Under the pieces are notes generated by a model, which worked only from the letters and a program-made list of their open reading frames with translations, did not search any database and was not told where the DNA came from. From positions 8,494,001 through 8,558,000 of the forward strand of contig JAWHQI010000064.1 in the NCBI GenBank assembly GCA_033032865.1: a stretch of DNA of 64,000 bases. The letters run 5' to 3'. Position 1 is the stretch's first letter. Every line of letters begins with the position of its first letter. The position numbers and the translations under genes are program-made. The stretch comes from Dactylorhiza incarnata (Eukaryota > Streptophyta > Magnoliopsida > Asparagales > Orchidaceae). This document shows, one piece after another, positions 22,924-34,774 of this stretch.

Positions 22924-24714
22924 TGAAAGGAGGTTTAGTTCTTAAGTATTAAAGCTCTTGTTTAAGTTTTATTTCAAAGTAATGATATATATAAATATAG
23001 GTGCTGTGTGAGTAATAAAAACAAACACTAAGTAGGCATAACAATAAAGCATATAAAAACATAAACAAAGCAAACATCCAGATGACACAAGATATATAGT
23101 AGTTCCCCTCAACCTGGGTATATATACTCTTCTACCCACTGGTAGGAATCCACTAGGAGGTTGTTGATCAGGTGCCCTCACACCAAGGTGATTTTGTTCA
23201 GGTGTCCACACACCATAGAGCTTTTTATCAGGCGCTCAAAACCAAGATGTAGGTTTTTGCTAAGGTGCCCTGTCACCGGGAGTTAACTTTTGAAGGGAGT
23301 TATAACCCTTTGTACAGGAGGGGAAATAAAGAAAACAAAAAGATTGAAGGTGTTCTTCTCTTTGCTGAGAAGACTCTTGATGATCCTGATGAGTTCTTGT
23401 GTTTGGATCTTGATGATGATGTTGAAGAAAACTCCCCCTGTCTGATTTAGATTGAAGATAGCTTGTGGATGGAGCTTCTTCTCTAGAATGCAATAACTCT
23501 TCTTCTTCTTCTGCAATTTGATCCTGAGCAAATAATCTTGATTGGTGTCTCAGGATAAATATAATCTGCACAGAAGAGTTAACAAAAAGCAAGATATAAA
23601 TATATTGTTCTTTGTATAAAGAACTCTGATATGTTCTTCTTTCTTTTTGCTTCTCTGTTTCTCACTTTCTCTTTCTTTTCTGTACAGCAAATGTGATATG
23701 TTCTGTGTATAATCTCTGTACAACAATATGTTCTGTAATGATGTTATATCTATATATGAATAATCTGTTGTATATCTTCTTCTATATATTTTCTCTCGAC
23801 AACCTTCTTCTCTCTCTTTTTCTGTGCTGCTATATTGATGAGTTGTCTCCTGCTGTCGTGTAAAAATGTTGTCCTCTTTCCTGGGCTAATTTGATTTCTT
23901 GCCCAACAAGGAAGGAGATAATATCTCTTTCTTTTTCCAGAAACCTCGAGCAGACAAATTGTCGTATTTAGCTTTGCGCCGTATTTGGCTTTGCTTCAAC
24001 GGCTCTAACATTTAATGCTGCAACGGCTATTTCAAACAAAGGAAAGACAGCAATATATATAGCAATATATAAATAGAATTAATAAAATATTGCTTTAATA
24101 AATCTGACAGCATATATGTAATATTTTAGTCGAGCTGAGAATGATATAAAATAATGATGCAGATATTTCGTCGAGCTCAGCTTCAAGTTCGTCGACCTGA
24201 TCATTTGATTCATCATTCTGAACTTCTGCTGAATATTCGTCGAACGCAGACTTGAGATCGTCGAACGCAACTTTTCGTCGAACGCAGAGACGGGATGGAT
24301 CGTCGACCGCTTAATATTGAGCTGTTTGTCGAGCGCAAACTTGAGTTCGTCGAACGTAGCTTTTCGTCGACCGCTGAGACGGGGTCTGTTCGTCGACCGC
24401 TGAGACAATCTGTTCGTCGACCGCTGAACCGCTGAGACGGGATCATCGAGCGCTGAGATAGCTGGATTTTGTCGAGCGCGGAATGAACATCTTCGTCGAC
24501 CGCAGAGCGCCGTTCGTCGAACGCAGATAGTCGTTCGTCGAACGCAGAGAACTTATGTTATTTTTATCTTTCTCTTATTATTTCAGCCTATTAACTATAT
24601 CTATTTTCAGCTTTCTTTCTTAATGGGATTTGATCTAAGTTATACAATGTGATATGATAGAAACTTAGACATTAAAGATGGATCCTAATTCAAATCAAAA
24701 CTAAGGTTCCAACA
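22924..24714 (-). repeat. 5' LTR of element Y
   Basis: 1791 bases, TGAAAGGAGG...CCAACA. The TATA-like CTATTTATATATT lies near 24070 on the minus strand, and the CGTCGA cluster (24128-24548) lies upstream of it in U3. Confidence 0.9.
24128..24548. repeat. U3 repeat cluster, TTCGTCGAACGCAGA type (Y, 5' LTR)
   Basis: Same array as 20900-21325, with point differences. Confidence 0.88.
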
Positions 24715-24719
24715 GATTA

Positions 24720-25155
24720 CCTTTTTACCCCCGGTGGTCTGCCATTAGCCTCCCCAAACAGTGGAGTTTGGCTGTTAGCAGACCAATTTTGGTGTGTGGA
24801 TAGTAAAATCAAAAGGCGGAATCCTGCTATTCGCAAGCCAGTTCAGAAAATCAATAAATAAGACCCAAAGGGCACCTTTGGAGAGGACTTCTTTTTTTGG
24901 AGCTTCTCTCTCCTCAGGCTTTCCTTGGTTGGCATTTTCAGAGCTCTCCAAGGTGTCCGGGCTTCAGCATTGGCTTGGAAGGGGAAGCGCTCTAAAGATC
25001 TTCCGGGTGTGTGGTGGGTCCTCCCTGCTGAATCTAAAGGTCTGTGTCTAGTTCCGAGGCTCTGGTCTGTCCCTTCTTGGGATTAGTAAGTTCCAGCTGC
25101 CCCCCAACTCGTTGGGGGCCCCGAACTCTACAGAGACCATTTACTGGTTTCAACA
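24720..25155 (+). repeat. Tat-like LTR end (TATA, R/U5), continuation of the split host LTR
   Basis: Matches 33195-33620: GGCTGTTAGCA, AAAGGGCACCTTTGGAG, GGCTTGGAAGGGGAAGCG and the ATCTTCCGGGTGTGT segment. It ends TTTCAACA at about 25155. Taken with GGATTA at 19711, it restores a run like that at 33180-33200, so Y split this LTR. It contains a small palindrome around 25099-25120 (GCCCCCCAAC/GTTGGGGGCC). Confidence 0.6.
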
Positions 25156-26517
25156 GGCACCATACTTGTCAATCAATTGATTGACATCCACCTCAGATTC
25201 TGAACCACTTTCATCATTAGATGAAATTGTTTCAGATTCTGGAATTGACTCATAATCAGGAGAAGGAATGAAAAGAGTTGATACCTGATCAGGATGTTCC
25301 TGGCTGTCTTTACCATCAGATATGGTCATTAAGTCATAGCATTCTTTGACATCTTCATCCACCTCAATGTCACTGTCTGAATGTGATAGAGGGGCCATGA
25401 TGCCTATCTTAGCAGCTGGATAATCTTCATCCTCAGTAGCTGCAAATAGCCCTATATAGGCATCCTCTTCTTCATCAGAATCTGAAGATGAAGATTTAGA
25501 TTCACTCCAGCTCCTTTCCTTCTTTGTCAGGAAGGATTTTACACCTTTCTTTCTCTTGTGGTGATGAGGCTTCTTATCACCTTTTTTTCTCTTGACTGGA
25601 CAGTCAACTATGACATGTCCAGGCTTGCTACAGTAATAACAGATAACATTATTTGAAACATGTTTAATTGGTTTAGATTCATACCTGTAACCCTTGGGGT
25701 GCAACTTCCCTGATTTGATGCGTTCCTTCTTGGGTTGTGAAGAGGAGGAAGGTCTGTTCTTCCATTGCTTCCTCTTCATCATCTTCTTGAATTCCTCATC
25801 TGTTGAATTGCTATCAGATGTGCTGTGCTCAGAGTTTTCTGAGTCAGCAACCCTTCTTGGTGGAGAGGGTATTCTCTCCTTGCTCTTCTTAGAGCTCTCA
25901 GCTTTGAGATCCACAGATCTCTCCTTTGCATGAGTCCTGGCAGTGGTTTCCTCCTCCTTTCTTGCAGATAGCTGCATCTCATATGAGAGCAGCTTCCTAA
26001 ACAGTGGGGGAGGAGTCTTACCCAGTTTTGCTCCTTCCCTGATGACACAGATTTTTGTATCCCAATCGCTAATTAGAGATCTTAGGAATTTATCAGTCAG
26101 CTCATAATTGCTGAAGACCCTCCCATAGGTCCTCAGCTCATTGACCACCCTGAAGAATCTTTCATAGCAATCAACTATACTTTCCAGGCTGTGTTGCCTG
26201 AAGGCTTCATATTCTTGGTTAAGGAGAGATTTCCTATCATCACTCACTTCATCAGTACCTTCCATACACATTATAAGTGTATCCTACATATCCTTGGCTG
26301 TCTCACAGTGCACCAAATTCTGAAAGGTGGAATCATCAATTGTATTTACTATAATGTTTTGTGCTCTCTTATCCATAGTAGTAATTGCAATTTCATCCTT
26401 GGTCATTTCAGCATAGGTCTTGGGCACTTGCCTAGTTGGATCTATAGTGGAGGCCTTTAGGAAGACAAATGGACCTTCCTTTACTGTAATGTATATCTTA
26501 GGGTCAGAGGCTTCCAT
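25150..26517 (-). pseudogene. Gag of truncated copia element V
   Basis: The minus-strand reading starts in the UBN2 domain (MEASDPKIYITVKEGPFVFL at 26517) and runs to 26284, where an in-frame TAG replaces the tryptophan codon expected from element Z (AKEMWD there, AKDM-stop-D here). The rest is open to 25150: YEAFRQHSLESIVDCYERFF, a serine/acid region, basic KERIKSGKLHPKG, zinc knuckle CYYCSKPGHVIVDC, then acidic repeats. It ends at the junction with the LTR-like end at 25155; everything downstream, including pol and the 3' LTR, is missing. TGG to TAG is one G-to-A change. Confidence 0.8.
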
Positions 26518-26680
26518 AAACAGCCTTACCCTTTGCTTCCATATGCCAAAGGTGTCCTTTTTTCATATGGGCAGCTTGATGGATCCCATCTGCAACTGAC
26601 CTCCAGTGGCAGCCATTGGATTCAGAATAGACTACACCTAGTAGGATCTGGTCATACTGTTAAGTCCTATTTGACCAACC

Positions 26681-26694
26681 TACCTCTAATACCA
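26681..26694 (-). other. Primer binding site of element V
   Basis: Minus strand TGGTATTAGAGGTAG; one base differs from the usual TGGTATCAGAGG. Confidence 0.75.
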
Positions 26695-26696
26695 CT

Positions 26697-27924
26697 TGAT
26701 AGTTTACTTGGTAGTAGTCTAACTCACTTAGAGGGGGGGTGAATAGGTTCCTTTGAAATTTTCTGCTTACAACTAGTGGTTTTTAAGTGATTGAATAAAG
26801 TAATAGCAAACACACAGAAAACACACAGCTATTTATAGTGGTTCCCCAAGACAGTGTGTCTATGGGTAGTCCACTTTCTCTCTACACCTTTCTAATAGTG
26901 TGTTAGAGAAGGCAAACTCCTCCAAATCTCAGCTTCAAGAACTCACAACTCAGAACCCTCAGGAACTCTCAGGTTTCCTCCAAAACCCTACCCAGGCCAA
27001 TAGCCCTACCACCCAGAGTTCTCCAACTCCTACAACTCAGAAAACCTCCTGGTTTCCTACCTCAGATCTCCTCAAAAATCCTATAACTCAGGATGGGAGT
27101 ACAACCTTACAAAATCAGGCATAAAGCCCTACACACTCATAATAATGAAGTTCTTACAGAGATTTATATTTTTACAGTTACAACAGGAGACAATAAAGAT
27201 TAAACCTTCAGCTTAGGGTCTTATGTTGCAGTATGACAACAAAAGCTATCTTTGAGTAGTAGAATAGCTTTTGTTATCTCTGCTCCACTTGATCCTCCAC
27301 TTCAGATGAAGGAGAAGATCTTCTTATTCTTCCGAGCTTTAATCAGCAAGAACAGCAGGTTCAGCTTGCCTTTGGTTGCCATCAATGTCTTTTCTTTTTA
27401 GTTGCGCAAGCTTACTGTTACATTGACCTAATATATGCTTTTATACTTCCAATATGCATCAACGACTCTTTCCATATCCTAGTCACAGCATGGACAAGAA
27501 TAGAAATGCTTTATCCTACTTTTTGGCCACTTGCGCCAAAAGTAGATCCCGCCAGGCAATATTCAAATATGAATGTCTCAGCGGTTGGGGTGAGACAGCC
27601 TCCACTCTCAGTGGCAGAATGGACTTCGTCTCAGCGGATCCGCTGAGACAGATAGTCTTCTCAATAGATTTTTCTCTATCTGCAGCTCAGCTGACACATA
27701 CTCCTTCTCAGCGGTAGTACAACTGCGTCTCAGCGGTTCAGCTGAGACGCAGTTGTATTGTCTCAGCGGTTTTGACAGACAACTCAAAGACCTATTCCAA
27801 TGTATGGAATACCTTAAGCATGCATAAAATAATACATAAAGGCTTATCAAATACAATATGTACTTAGCATTTAGTGTGATGCATCTTCAAATCTAGGGAA
27901 CATCAAAGAGCAATATTCCCAACA
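26697..27924 (-). repeat. 5' LTR of element V
   Basis: Plus TGATAGTTTACT...TTCCCAACA, 1228 bases, next to primer site and gag. The minus-strand TATA box (TATAAAAGC) is near 27435. Confidence 0.82.
27575..27770. repeat. U3 repeat cluster, CTCAGCGG type, with hairpins
   Basis: Six or so GTCTCAGCGG units, several as palindromes: CTCAGCGGATCCGCTGAG, and a hairpin with 16-base arms around CAGCGGTTCAGCTG. They lie upstream of the TATA box of element V. Confidence 0.85.
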
Positions 27925-28330
27925 GATTCTGTTGTAGGGCTCTCACTAGACGGTGGGTCAGGTTGATCTCTATAGAGGCTGGCAAGGTAAAGTTGTGCCA
28001 GATTGCCCCAAATCGATTCCGTTGCTGGGCTCGCATTAAATGGTGGGTCGGGTTGATCTCTGGAGAGGCTGACAAGGTAAAGTTGTGGTGGATTGCCCCA
28101 GATCAATTCCTCTATCGGGCTCTCATTAAATGGTGGGTCAGGTTGATCTCTGGAGAGGCTGGCAAAGTAAAGTTGTGCTGGAATGCCCCAGATCGATTCC
28201 GCTGTCGGGCACTCATTAGATGGTGTCAAGGTAAAGTTGTGTTGAAGTGCCCCCATATCAATTTTGCTGTCAGGCTCTCATTAGACGGTGGCTCAGGTTG
28301 ATCTATGGAGAGGCTGGCAAGGTAAAGGTG
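27925..28330. repeat. 90-bp tandem repeat, ~4.5 copies
   Basis: Units start at about 27925, 28015, 28105 and 28195, plus a last one at 28261. Each has TGGTGGGTCAGGTTGATCTC and GGCAAGGTAAAGTTGTG; the 28195 unit is shortened. It begins exactly at the LTR end of V. Confidence 0.9.
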
Positions 28331-28331
28331 A

Positions 28332-28505
28332 TGACATGACCCCGGGCAGACCCGCTGACCAGGCTCTCACATAGCTGGCAGGGTCGTAGGCTCACTCTGT
28401 GGCAGGATGAGAAAGAGTTTCAAAAGGTGATTGGACCCGAGCAGACCCACTGACCAGGCTCTCACCTATCTGGCAGGGCCGTAGGCTCACTCGGTGGCAG
28501 GAAGG
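28332..28505. repeat. Two tandem ~95-bp units
   Basis: CCGGGCAGACCCGCTGACCA and CCGAGCAGACCCACTGACCA, each followed by CTGGCAGGG(T/C)CGTAGGCTCACTC, at about 28338 and 28432. Confidence 0.85.
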
Positions 28506-28919
28506 AAATACGGAAGGTGATTCGGGGTGAGAGAACAAAGAGGAAGGAAATACTAGAAAGGGAATTATTCCAACCCAAGGCGTGTGAGTGGGGTCCTCTG
28601 AGAGGAGCACTCACCTGGCAAATGAACCTAAGGTTCCAACCTATCTAAGGAGACGTGGGAATCATTCAGAACAGTTGCGCTCTCGGCAAGGTCATGCTTC
28701 CAGCAGAATCATTGAGGTCACCACCTAATTTCTATAAGGGTATGGGTAGCTTGTGGATGGTCTACAACTTTACCGCACGTCATTGAGGCGAGAGCGACTT
28801 GATCGCACTCTAGGGATAAGTACCGGCGAGTGCACGCACATGAACTATACGCGAGTGGCCCAAAGAAAAGAGGGTAAAATAAAAAGTAAGTAAAAAAGGA
28901 AGAACCAAGAACCAGATAA
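28506..28919. other. Intergenic stretch, nothing recognised
   Basis: No convincing coding frame. It leads into the 3' end of the copy B gene, whose minus strand shows AATAAAAAGAAGC near 28930 as a possible poly(A) signal. Confidence 0.5.
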
Positions 28920-31900
28920 ATAAATGCTTCTTTTTATTACAAAATTTCCCGCTTACAAAGAGGGGATCTCACCCTTAGCATAAATTACATCAAAAAAAGT
29001 GGAGAGAAAGAAAGCAAAAAACTTCAAGGGGAGTCGTTGGACTTCTCGCTTGATGACTCGCCGCTTTCGCCTGAGGGACGGACGACACTGCTCTCGTGTT
29101 GAAGATCAGCTTCTCCCTCTGGCACATCCAGCGGGGTGAAGAGCCTGGAGAGAACATTCTAAGCGGAGAGTCTCTCGCTGCCTTCTTTCAGGAGTCCAGC
29201 GTCTCGCAACACTTCAGCGCATGCCTCGTCGCCCCTTGCGCATTCTCCTGCATCATCACCTTGATTTCATAGTTGGTGTATTGACACCGATTGCTCTTCT
29301 CGCCGGGAGGTGGCGGGACCGCCATGTCCCGCAGGCGTCGGTTCTCGGTTCGCAGCTCCCTGATCTCGCCCTTGAGGCATGCTACTCGCTCGTGCAGTAT
29401 GTCGGGGTTCGATGTGTCCTAAGAGAAAAGGAAAATAAATGTAAAGGTCAGAAAAAAGAAAAGATAAAGTGAAAGCGCAAGCATCTATGAGGGGCCACAC
29501 ATACCACTCTGACTGGGCAGTTAGCGAAAAGGGTCTCGGCGGCATCCAGCTTTTGAGTCAAGGACACGACCTCAGAGGAGGCAAGGGCCCGCGTTCTCTC
29601 AACCACGGCAAGGTTTTGCGCGAGGTTTATGTTGCGTCGTGAGGACATGTAGGTGAGCTTGAGGGCACGCAGTTGAGCCCACGCGGCCTCATGCGTAAGA
29701 GCCCAGGTGGTCTCAGCGTCGAAGATCGAGGCGTCCTCTCAGCTGTAGAGCGCGAAGTAGAGGGCGTAAGCCTCACCGCTGGTGGTGTCCTGCTCTATCC
29801 AGGATGGGAGGAGAGTGGAGATCGAGGCCCGGTTGGCCTTCCGGTCCCACTAAAGCAGGGTTTCACCTGCCTCATCGACATACTTCTAGCCCTGGCCGAA
29901 ATTCCGGTGCTCTCTCGACACTGGTCTCACGGAGGACTCCGTTGGCTTTGTCACGACCGGGGCACTCGCCTCAGGAGCATCGATGGTGACCTCTTTTCCT
30001 TTGGCGAGTGCCAAAGATTTGGATCGCTTGGTGGAAGGAGAGGGAGGAGCCATTCCAGGCTTCTGCTTCTGGCCGCTGGGCTTGGAGTAGCCCGGTTCCT
30101 TTCAGCAAGCCTCGGTGGCAGATCGCGCGAGAGCTACGTCTGGGGCCTCCTCACCCGCATGCGGCGAGTGTAGGGGAGATCTCGCACTCCTACATCAAGT
30201 TTTTTACCAAGTAAGAAAGGATAGACAGAAAAAGGGGCGAGAGCTAAGGCAGAAGCAGTACGACTTACCATCTCCCGGCAGAAGGGGGTAGCGAGTTGAT
30301 GTCCTTCCACAGGTGGACGACGTCCATGCCAAGCTCCGTGATGAATTGGTGGAGCTTGGCCCCATGCGTCGGAGGCTTGTAGGTCGATTCTTCTTCCTGC
30401 ACTGGAGAGAGAAGGGTGTTGCCGAAGTTACCAATGACGAAGATGAAGCGCCGAACCCAGTCATCGTTCTTATTGGCGAGATCGGTGACCTTGAGCAGGT
30501 GTTGGCCGGAGAAGAAGGCGACTCCGCTTTTCGCCCGAAAGTTGAACAATTTGCGAAAGATGGGGAGGCTGAACTCGATCCTCTTCGCGTACAGGTAGCA
30601 GGCGAATGCTACCAGCATGGCTATCGAATTGGAGTTGAGTTGTGCGGGAAAACATCCAAAGTATCGGATTGCAAGCGTTTCAGGCGAGAACTGGTTGTGC
30701 AATCTCGATTCCAAGGGTGGCGCGCAACAAACCTGGACGGGACGTAGTCCGTGATTGCTCGTCCTCCATAAATTGCAGGTTGCAAAGTCGTGGTTAGCGA
30801 ATGCTTGAACACACCTAGCCCTGCCGCCAGCTTCGGCCACCATCGTGTAGTAGGGGGTGGTGGAAAGTGAGTTATGCGAGAGCCTAGAGAAAGGCGCGAG
30901 TGTAAGAGCGAGTGCGAGAAGGAGAGGAGGAAGGCGGAAATGAAAGTAATGAATGTGATGGGTAGGGCCTGGCTATTTATAGAAAAATGTGAATATCGAG
31001 AAGTTTTCTAGGCGCGGGGGTGCGGGTAGTGGTCGCGCTGCCCCGGGGCCTAGGAACTCGAGCCGGCCCCACCTTTTCCCCCCACTCGCCTGCAGGTGGC
31101 GGGTACCGCGCGAAGAGTCTTCTGCATGAATGCGGGAGGGGCAAGATAAAGCATAAGGCGAAACCTAAGAGTTATGCGAGACATCAGCATTCAGCAAAAC
31201 ATAAAAGAAATCGTGCGGAACGGAAATAGGGTTAAAATCTAATACAACAAGATTGTTCATAAGACGAGGCCGATCTAGACATTCATTACAGAATAAAATA
31301 AGGGTGAGGGGAACACAGGGGGCGAGATCCGGTACGCTCAGTATTGAATCCATTGCCATCGACCCCGACCTCCCCTCCCCGTCCTCGGTGGCACTAGCGG
31401 GTAGTAATACACGCTTACTGCGGCAAGCTCTTGATTGACCAAGCTCATTTGATCCCTTGCCCGCGCGATGTGCCTCCTGGGGGAAGTCCCCTCACACTCA
31501 GCTACTTGTCGCTTCATCTCTCCGACAAGGTGCAAATCATCCCTTTCGAGAGTGCTCAGCCTATGCTCAAAGGCTGTCCGGTGTCCTTCCGTCTGGCCGG
31601 CGAGGTCCCACTGCATCCAGATGAGCTTCCCGAGAACCTTCATCACCCGCTCCTTCATCGTCTTAGAATCTGCGGGATCACCGAGGAAATCGGTAAGATC
31701 GCTGGGAGAGGGGGTGGCGAGATCACCTCCTCCCCTTCCTTAAAGTAAGGTCCCATCGACGAGTCCTTTCGGTAGCCCGCATGAGCGGTAGTGGGCTGGT
31801 CTTATTTAGTAACTCAAGGAGCAGAACTCCTTTAGCGAGTGAAGTAACTAACCTGGTACGTGCTCTTTGCCTTGGCGCTGGCGAGACGGGCTAGGTTGCC

Positions 31901-32645
31901 CTTCGAACGGCCAGGCGGGGGGATGAAGCGATTTCCCCCTTCCTGGGCGATAGGGAACCTGGTTAGCGGTAGAAGTGGTGGCTAGATCAGCGGCGGGAGA
32001 ATTGTGGATGAGGTCCCTTCCGGCCGAGTGCTCCAGCTCCTGTGCTGGAAGAATTTTGATGGTCTCGCGGGCTGGAGATTTGCGCTAGATTAAGGATAAC
32101 CCCATAGTTCCAAAGGTCGGGGCTGCGGGAGGCAAGGTAAGAGAGACACGACACGTGGTAAAAAGGTAGGCGAGAAAGCAGTAAACAGCTTACCGGGCTC
32201 TGGCAGGGTCCCGCCGTGAGTAGCTGGAAGGCCAGACTCCTGAGCCGGCGGGACGTCCCTGACGACAGGCGGGAGCATGTTGGCATCCGCCAGGTTGGTC
32301 TCGAGGTCGTCCCCCATCCCCAGCATGTCCTGCGAGTGGTCATAATTGTTGAGGTATCACGCCACCAGAATTAACCACAGAACAAGAAAGATCATATTAC
32401 TCGGCAAGGTTGTCGGGAGGATTGTGAGAAGGGGGTGGAGTCCTTGATGCATACTCGGTCACCAGGGGGTCCTGCCGAACCACCTTGGTCTTTCTCGGCT
32501 GGTAGGGTGAGCTGGGATCCCTCTTCGACGAAAGCCAGGGAGCATACCTGGCGGACATGGATGAGTTCTTCACTTGCGTCGTGGCAAGACAATCCAGTAA
32601 CTCTCGCGAGAGCAGTCTCGGCGACGGTGTCATGAATGCCATCAA
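28920..32645 (-). CDS. Spliced antisense accessory gene of a Tat-like Ty3 element, copy B
   Basis: Exon 1 begins near 32639 (MAFMTPSPRLLSRELLDCLA) and ends near 32396 at a GT donor. A second exon follows acceptor CTCGCAG at ~32334 (DMLGMGDDLETNLADANMLP) and ends before GTAAGC near 32197. Then come a block with FEGQPSPSRQ (~31900) and a block GDPADSKTMKERVMKVLGKL with a long helix (to 31338). The PF04195-like exon ends at 30269 before GTAAGT. Further blocks with basic and charged sequence lie at ~30180-29450. The same order occurs in copy A. It lies just upstream (plus-strand sense) of the LTR-like 33190-33620 sequence and runs opposite to it. Some blocks contain stops, so this copy may be decayed. 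Function unknown. Confidence 0.5.
30269..30843 (-). CDS. PF04195-like domain exon, copy B
   Basis: Open from MVAEAGGRARCVQAFANHDF through FSPETLAIRYFGCFPAQLNS, VAFACYLYAKRIEFSLPIFR and KLFNFRAKSGVAFFSGQHLL, then DWVRRFIFVIGNFGNTLLSP. The order and spacing fit the plant 'putative gypsy-type transposon' domain: xQL.PN helix, LF.F segment, then an F(F/I)V.GN strand. The exon ends GGGAGATG before GTAAGT at 30268-30263. Copy A matches residue by residue over the central 120 residues. The domain is typical of retroelement-derived plant proteins; no catalytic residues are known to me. Confidence 0.7.
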
Positions 32646-33194
32646 GATTGCGAGAGCTCAGTCAGAAAAGAAGGAAAAAACAGCAAGAGGAAAATAGGCA
32701 CTCCCTAAGCTGTTGCCTGAGATATATATAGCATAGTGGAGGGTCCCACCAAAAGATTCACTCTAGGTCAGTAAGCACTCACCGAATACTAGGGGTTGGA
32801 CTTTTCTTTCCGAGCGTAGAACTAGCTCGCAAAGAGAGGGGATTGTGTACAACCCCGTATTCGTCGAGTGGGCCCCCGGGCCCTAGAATTCAAAGTATGA
32901 ATAAAGTATCAGGGGGTCATTCACCCAAGTCAGAGAGGCATTCGACCAGGATAGTAGAGGGGGGCGAGTGCAATCCTCGTTCATCAATCACTCGCCCGCC
33001 TAGGAGTTCGGATGCGCTGGCCGCCAGGCGAATGAGGGGCGGAACCCCTCTCTCCTGGGAGGCCACGGATCTGGCGAGTGGTGCCTTCACGGACCACTCG
33101 CATAGTAAGATCTCGCGAACCCGGCTCGCGGGAAGTCTGGCGAGTGGTGCCTTCACGGACCACTCGCCCAGTGGGGTCTAAAGATGAATTTACC
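32646..33194. other. Upstream region of copy B gene / start of a Tat-like LTR
   Basis: Matches copy A's promoter side (GGGTCCCACC, GGTTGGAC, GATTGTGTACAACC). A purine run AGTAGAGGGGGGCGAG at ~32951-32967 followed by TGCAATCC is a possible polypurine tract and LTR start in plus orientation. Two direct copies of CTGGCGAGTGGTGCCTTCAC (33069-33170) follow. Confidence 0.35.
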
Positions 33195-33640
33195 TAGATA
33201 CCCTTTATGGGCTGCCAATAGCCCTTTAGAACAGTGGATTTTGGCTGTTAGCATACCAGTTTGTGGTGCGATTAGTAAAACAAAAGGACAGAGTTACGCT
33301 ATTAGCAGACCAGAAGAGAAAAACTATATATAAACCCTGAAGGGCACCTTTGGAGGGATCCTAATTTTTGGCTTCTTCCACCTTAGGATATCTTTGGTTA
33401 GCTCCTCGGGCTCTCCAAGGTGCCCAGCTTCAGCTTTGGCTTGGAAGGGGAAGCGTTTTAAGATCTTCCGGGTGTGTCATAGGACCTCCACGTTGCAGCC
33501 AAGGGTCGATGTCTAGTTCTAACTCTTTGGTCAAGTTCTTCCGCGGGATCAGTAGGACCTCCACGTTACGCCTTTTGATCCAACAGTGGCGGCCAGATCG
33601 AACTCATGCTCTACACAACATTTTATAAGTCGAATGTTAC
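33195..33640 (+). repeat. Tat-like LTR, TATA and R/U5 part, copy B
   Basis: Matches 24720-25155 in the same orientation. TATA box CTATATATAAACCC lies near 33328-33342; the sequence ends near CTACACAACA at ~33624. It is followed by TTTGGTGTCAGA (33651-33662), possibly a primer site. Confidence 0.55.
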
Positions 33641-34660
33641 AATTTGGTGTCAGACTTTAGGAATCGATCATGTAGTCTTTAAGTTTGTGGATGAATCTTT
33701 TTAACTGGTGGTGTGCACATGTAGTGCACTGAAGGACTAGTTAGGAGCAGAATATTCGCTTAAGGAATACATGTTTTGCTATGTATATTACTTGTTTTGG
33801 AATCTGAGTGTTCCAGGTTTGTTGATTTTCTTTTGTTTTAGTCGCTTAAATTTTATGTTTCACGCTTATAGCCCGCTAGGAGCGGTGTGTGCTCTTTTCA
33901 ACCCCATGAAGCTAGAGATAACAGTACGTCTGTCTCGACTTCTACAAGCCCTCATCTCCTGGGACGTGTAGAATGATTACTGAGGGAATGATTGCCTCAT
34001 TGGATGCACGACGGATGAGACTTGCACCGAATGTTGCACCTCCCACTCCTGACGTAGCCCCGTTTTCGGTTGTTGTTGCAGCTCCGTTACTGGAGCCCCC
34101 AACATGTGCACACAAGTTGAAATACTTCCTGATCGCTTCAACCCTTCATCACTCGCTGGAGTCTAAACTCCAACCAAGACTTATAATTAGTTGGTCAGAA
34201 TAAAGAGGATCATGTCTGTGTGTAATAGCCCAATCAGTAGCCCTTTTGATATTAATTGAGAATGCAGGTTATGCTATATACTGTATAAGGCTCATGAACT
34301 TCTCAAGTTATCTTTGACAAATATTAGGACTCTTATCATGACTCTTCTGGGCCTGAATTTTAGTGATTTAGAGAGCGAGATTTCCAACCTCACATTTTAT
34401 ACTTTTACTTAACTTTCTCTACATATTCCGTTCATATTTTTGTTTGTCGGCACTATTCACCCCAGCCTGTAATTATCACAGACTCAGCTCAAGCCGGCAG
34501 AACATCCAACTGGCACTATATCCTACGTGGAAAATAAGTAATTCGAAATAATCAATCTCCACGTGCCCACCTGCCCTTTGCTGGAATTCGCTGACTCGAC
34601 CCCAGCGCTTGAGACATCAGGAAAAAGCATGCAAATAAATCTACAAAACGAACAGAAAGC
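33641..34660. other. Low-information region downstream of the Tat-like LTR
   Basis: A short plus frame at 33973-34203 (MITEGMIASLDARRMRLAPN, then PPTPDVAPF) recalls the start of a Ty3 gag but is too short to assign. Otherwise nothing recognised. Confidence 0.3.
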
Positions 34661-34662
34661 GT

Positions 34663-34666
<4 letters not shown>

Positions 34667-34757
<91 letters not shown>
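34667..34757. repeat. Compound microsatellite (CT)n(AT)n
   Basis: About 28 CT units followed by about 17 AT units. Confidence 0.98.
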
Positions 34758-34759
<2 letters not shown>

Positions 34760-34774
34760 GAGTGACAGGGCACG

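Larger units (their letters stand above)
19712..24714 (-). mobile_element. Element Y: complete short gag-only copia element
   Basis: LTRs are 19712-21489 (3') and 22924-24714 (5'). GATTA flanks both ends (19707-19711 and 24715-24719). The primer site is 22908-22922 and the purine tract 21490-21504; a second similar tract follows at ~21541. The interior is only 1.43 kb and holds a partial gag; pol is absent. The gag N-terminal domain is joined directly to its acidic C-terminal region, the same internal deletion as in the gag split by Z, so both belong to one non-autonomous family. Confidence 0.9.

Noticed and set aside
27925..27929. GATTC after V's LTR as a target duplication with GATTA at 24715
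   Set aside because: GATTA is the exact duplicate of Y's left flank, and the other end of V is lost, so no pair can be assigned.
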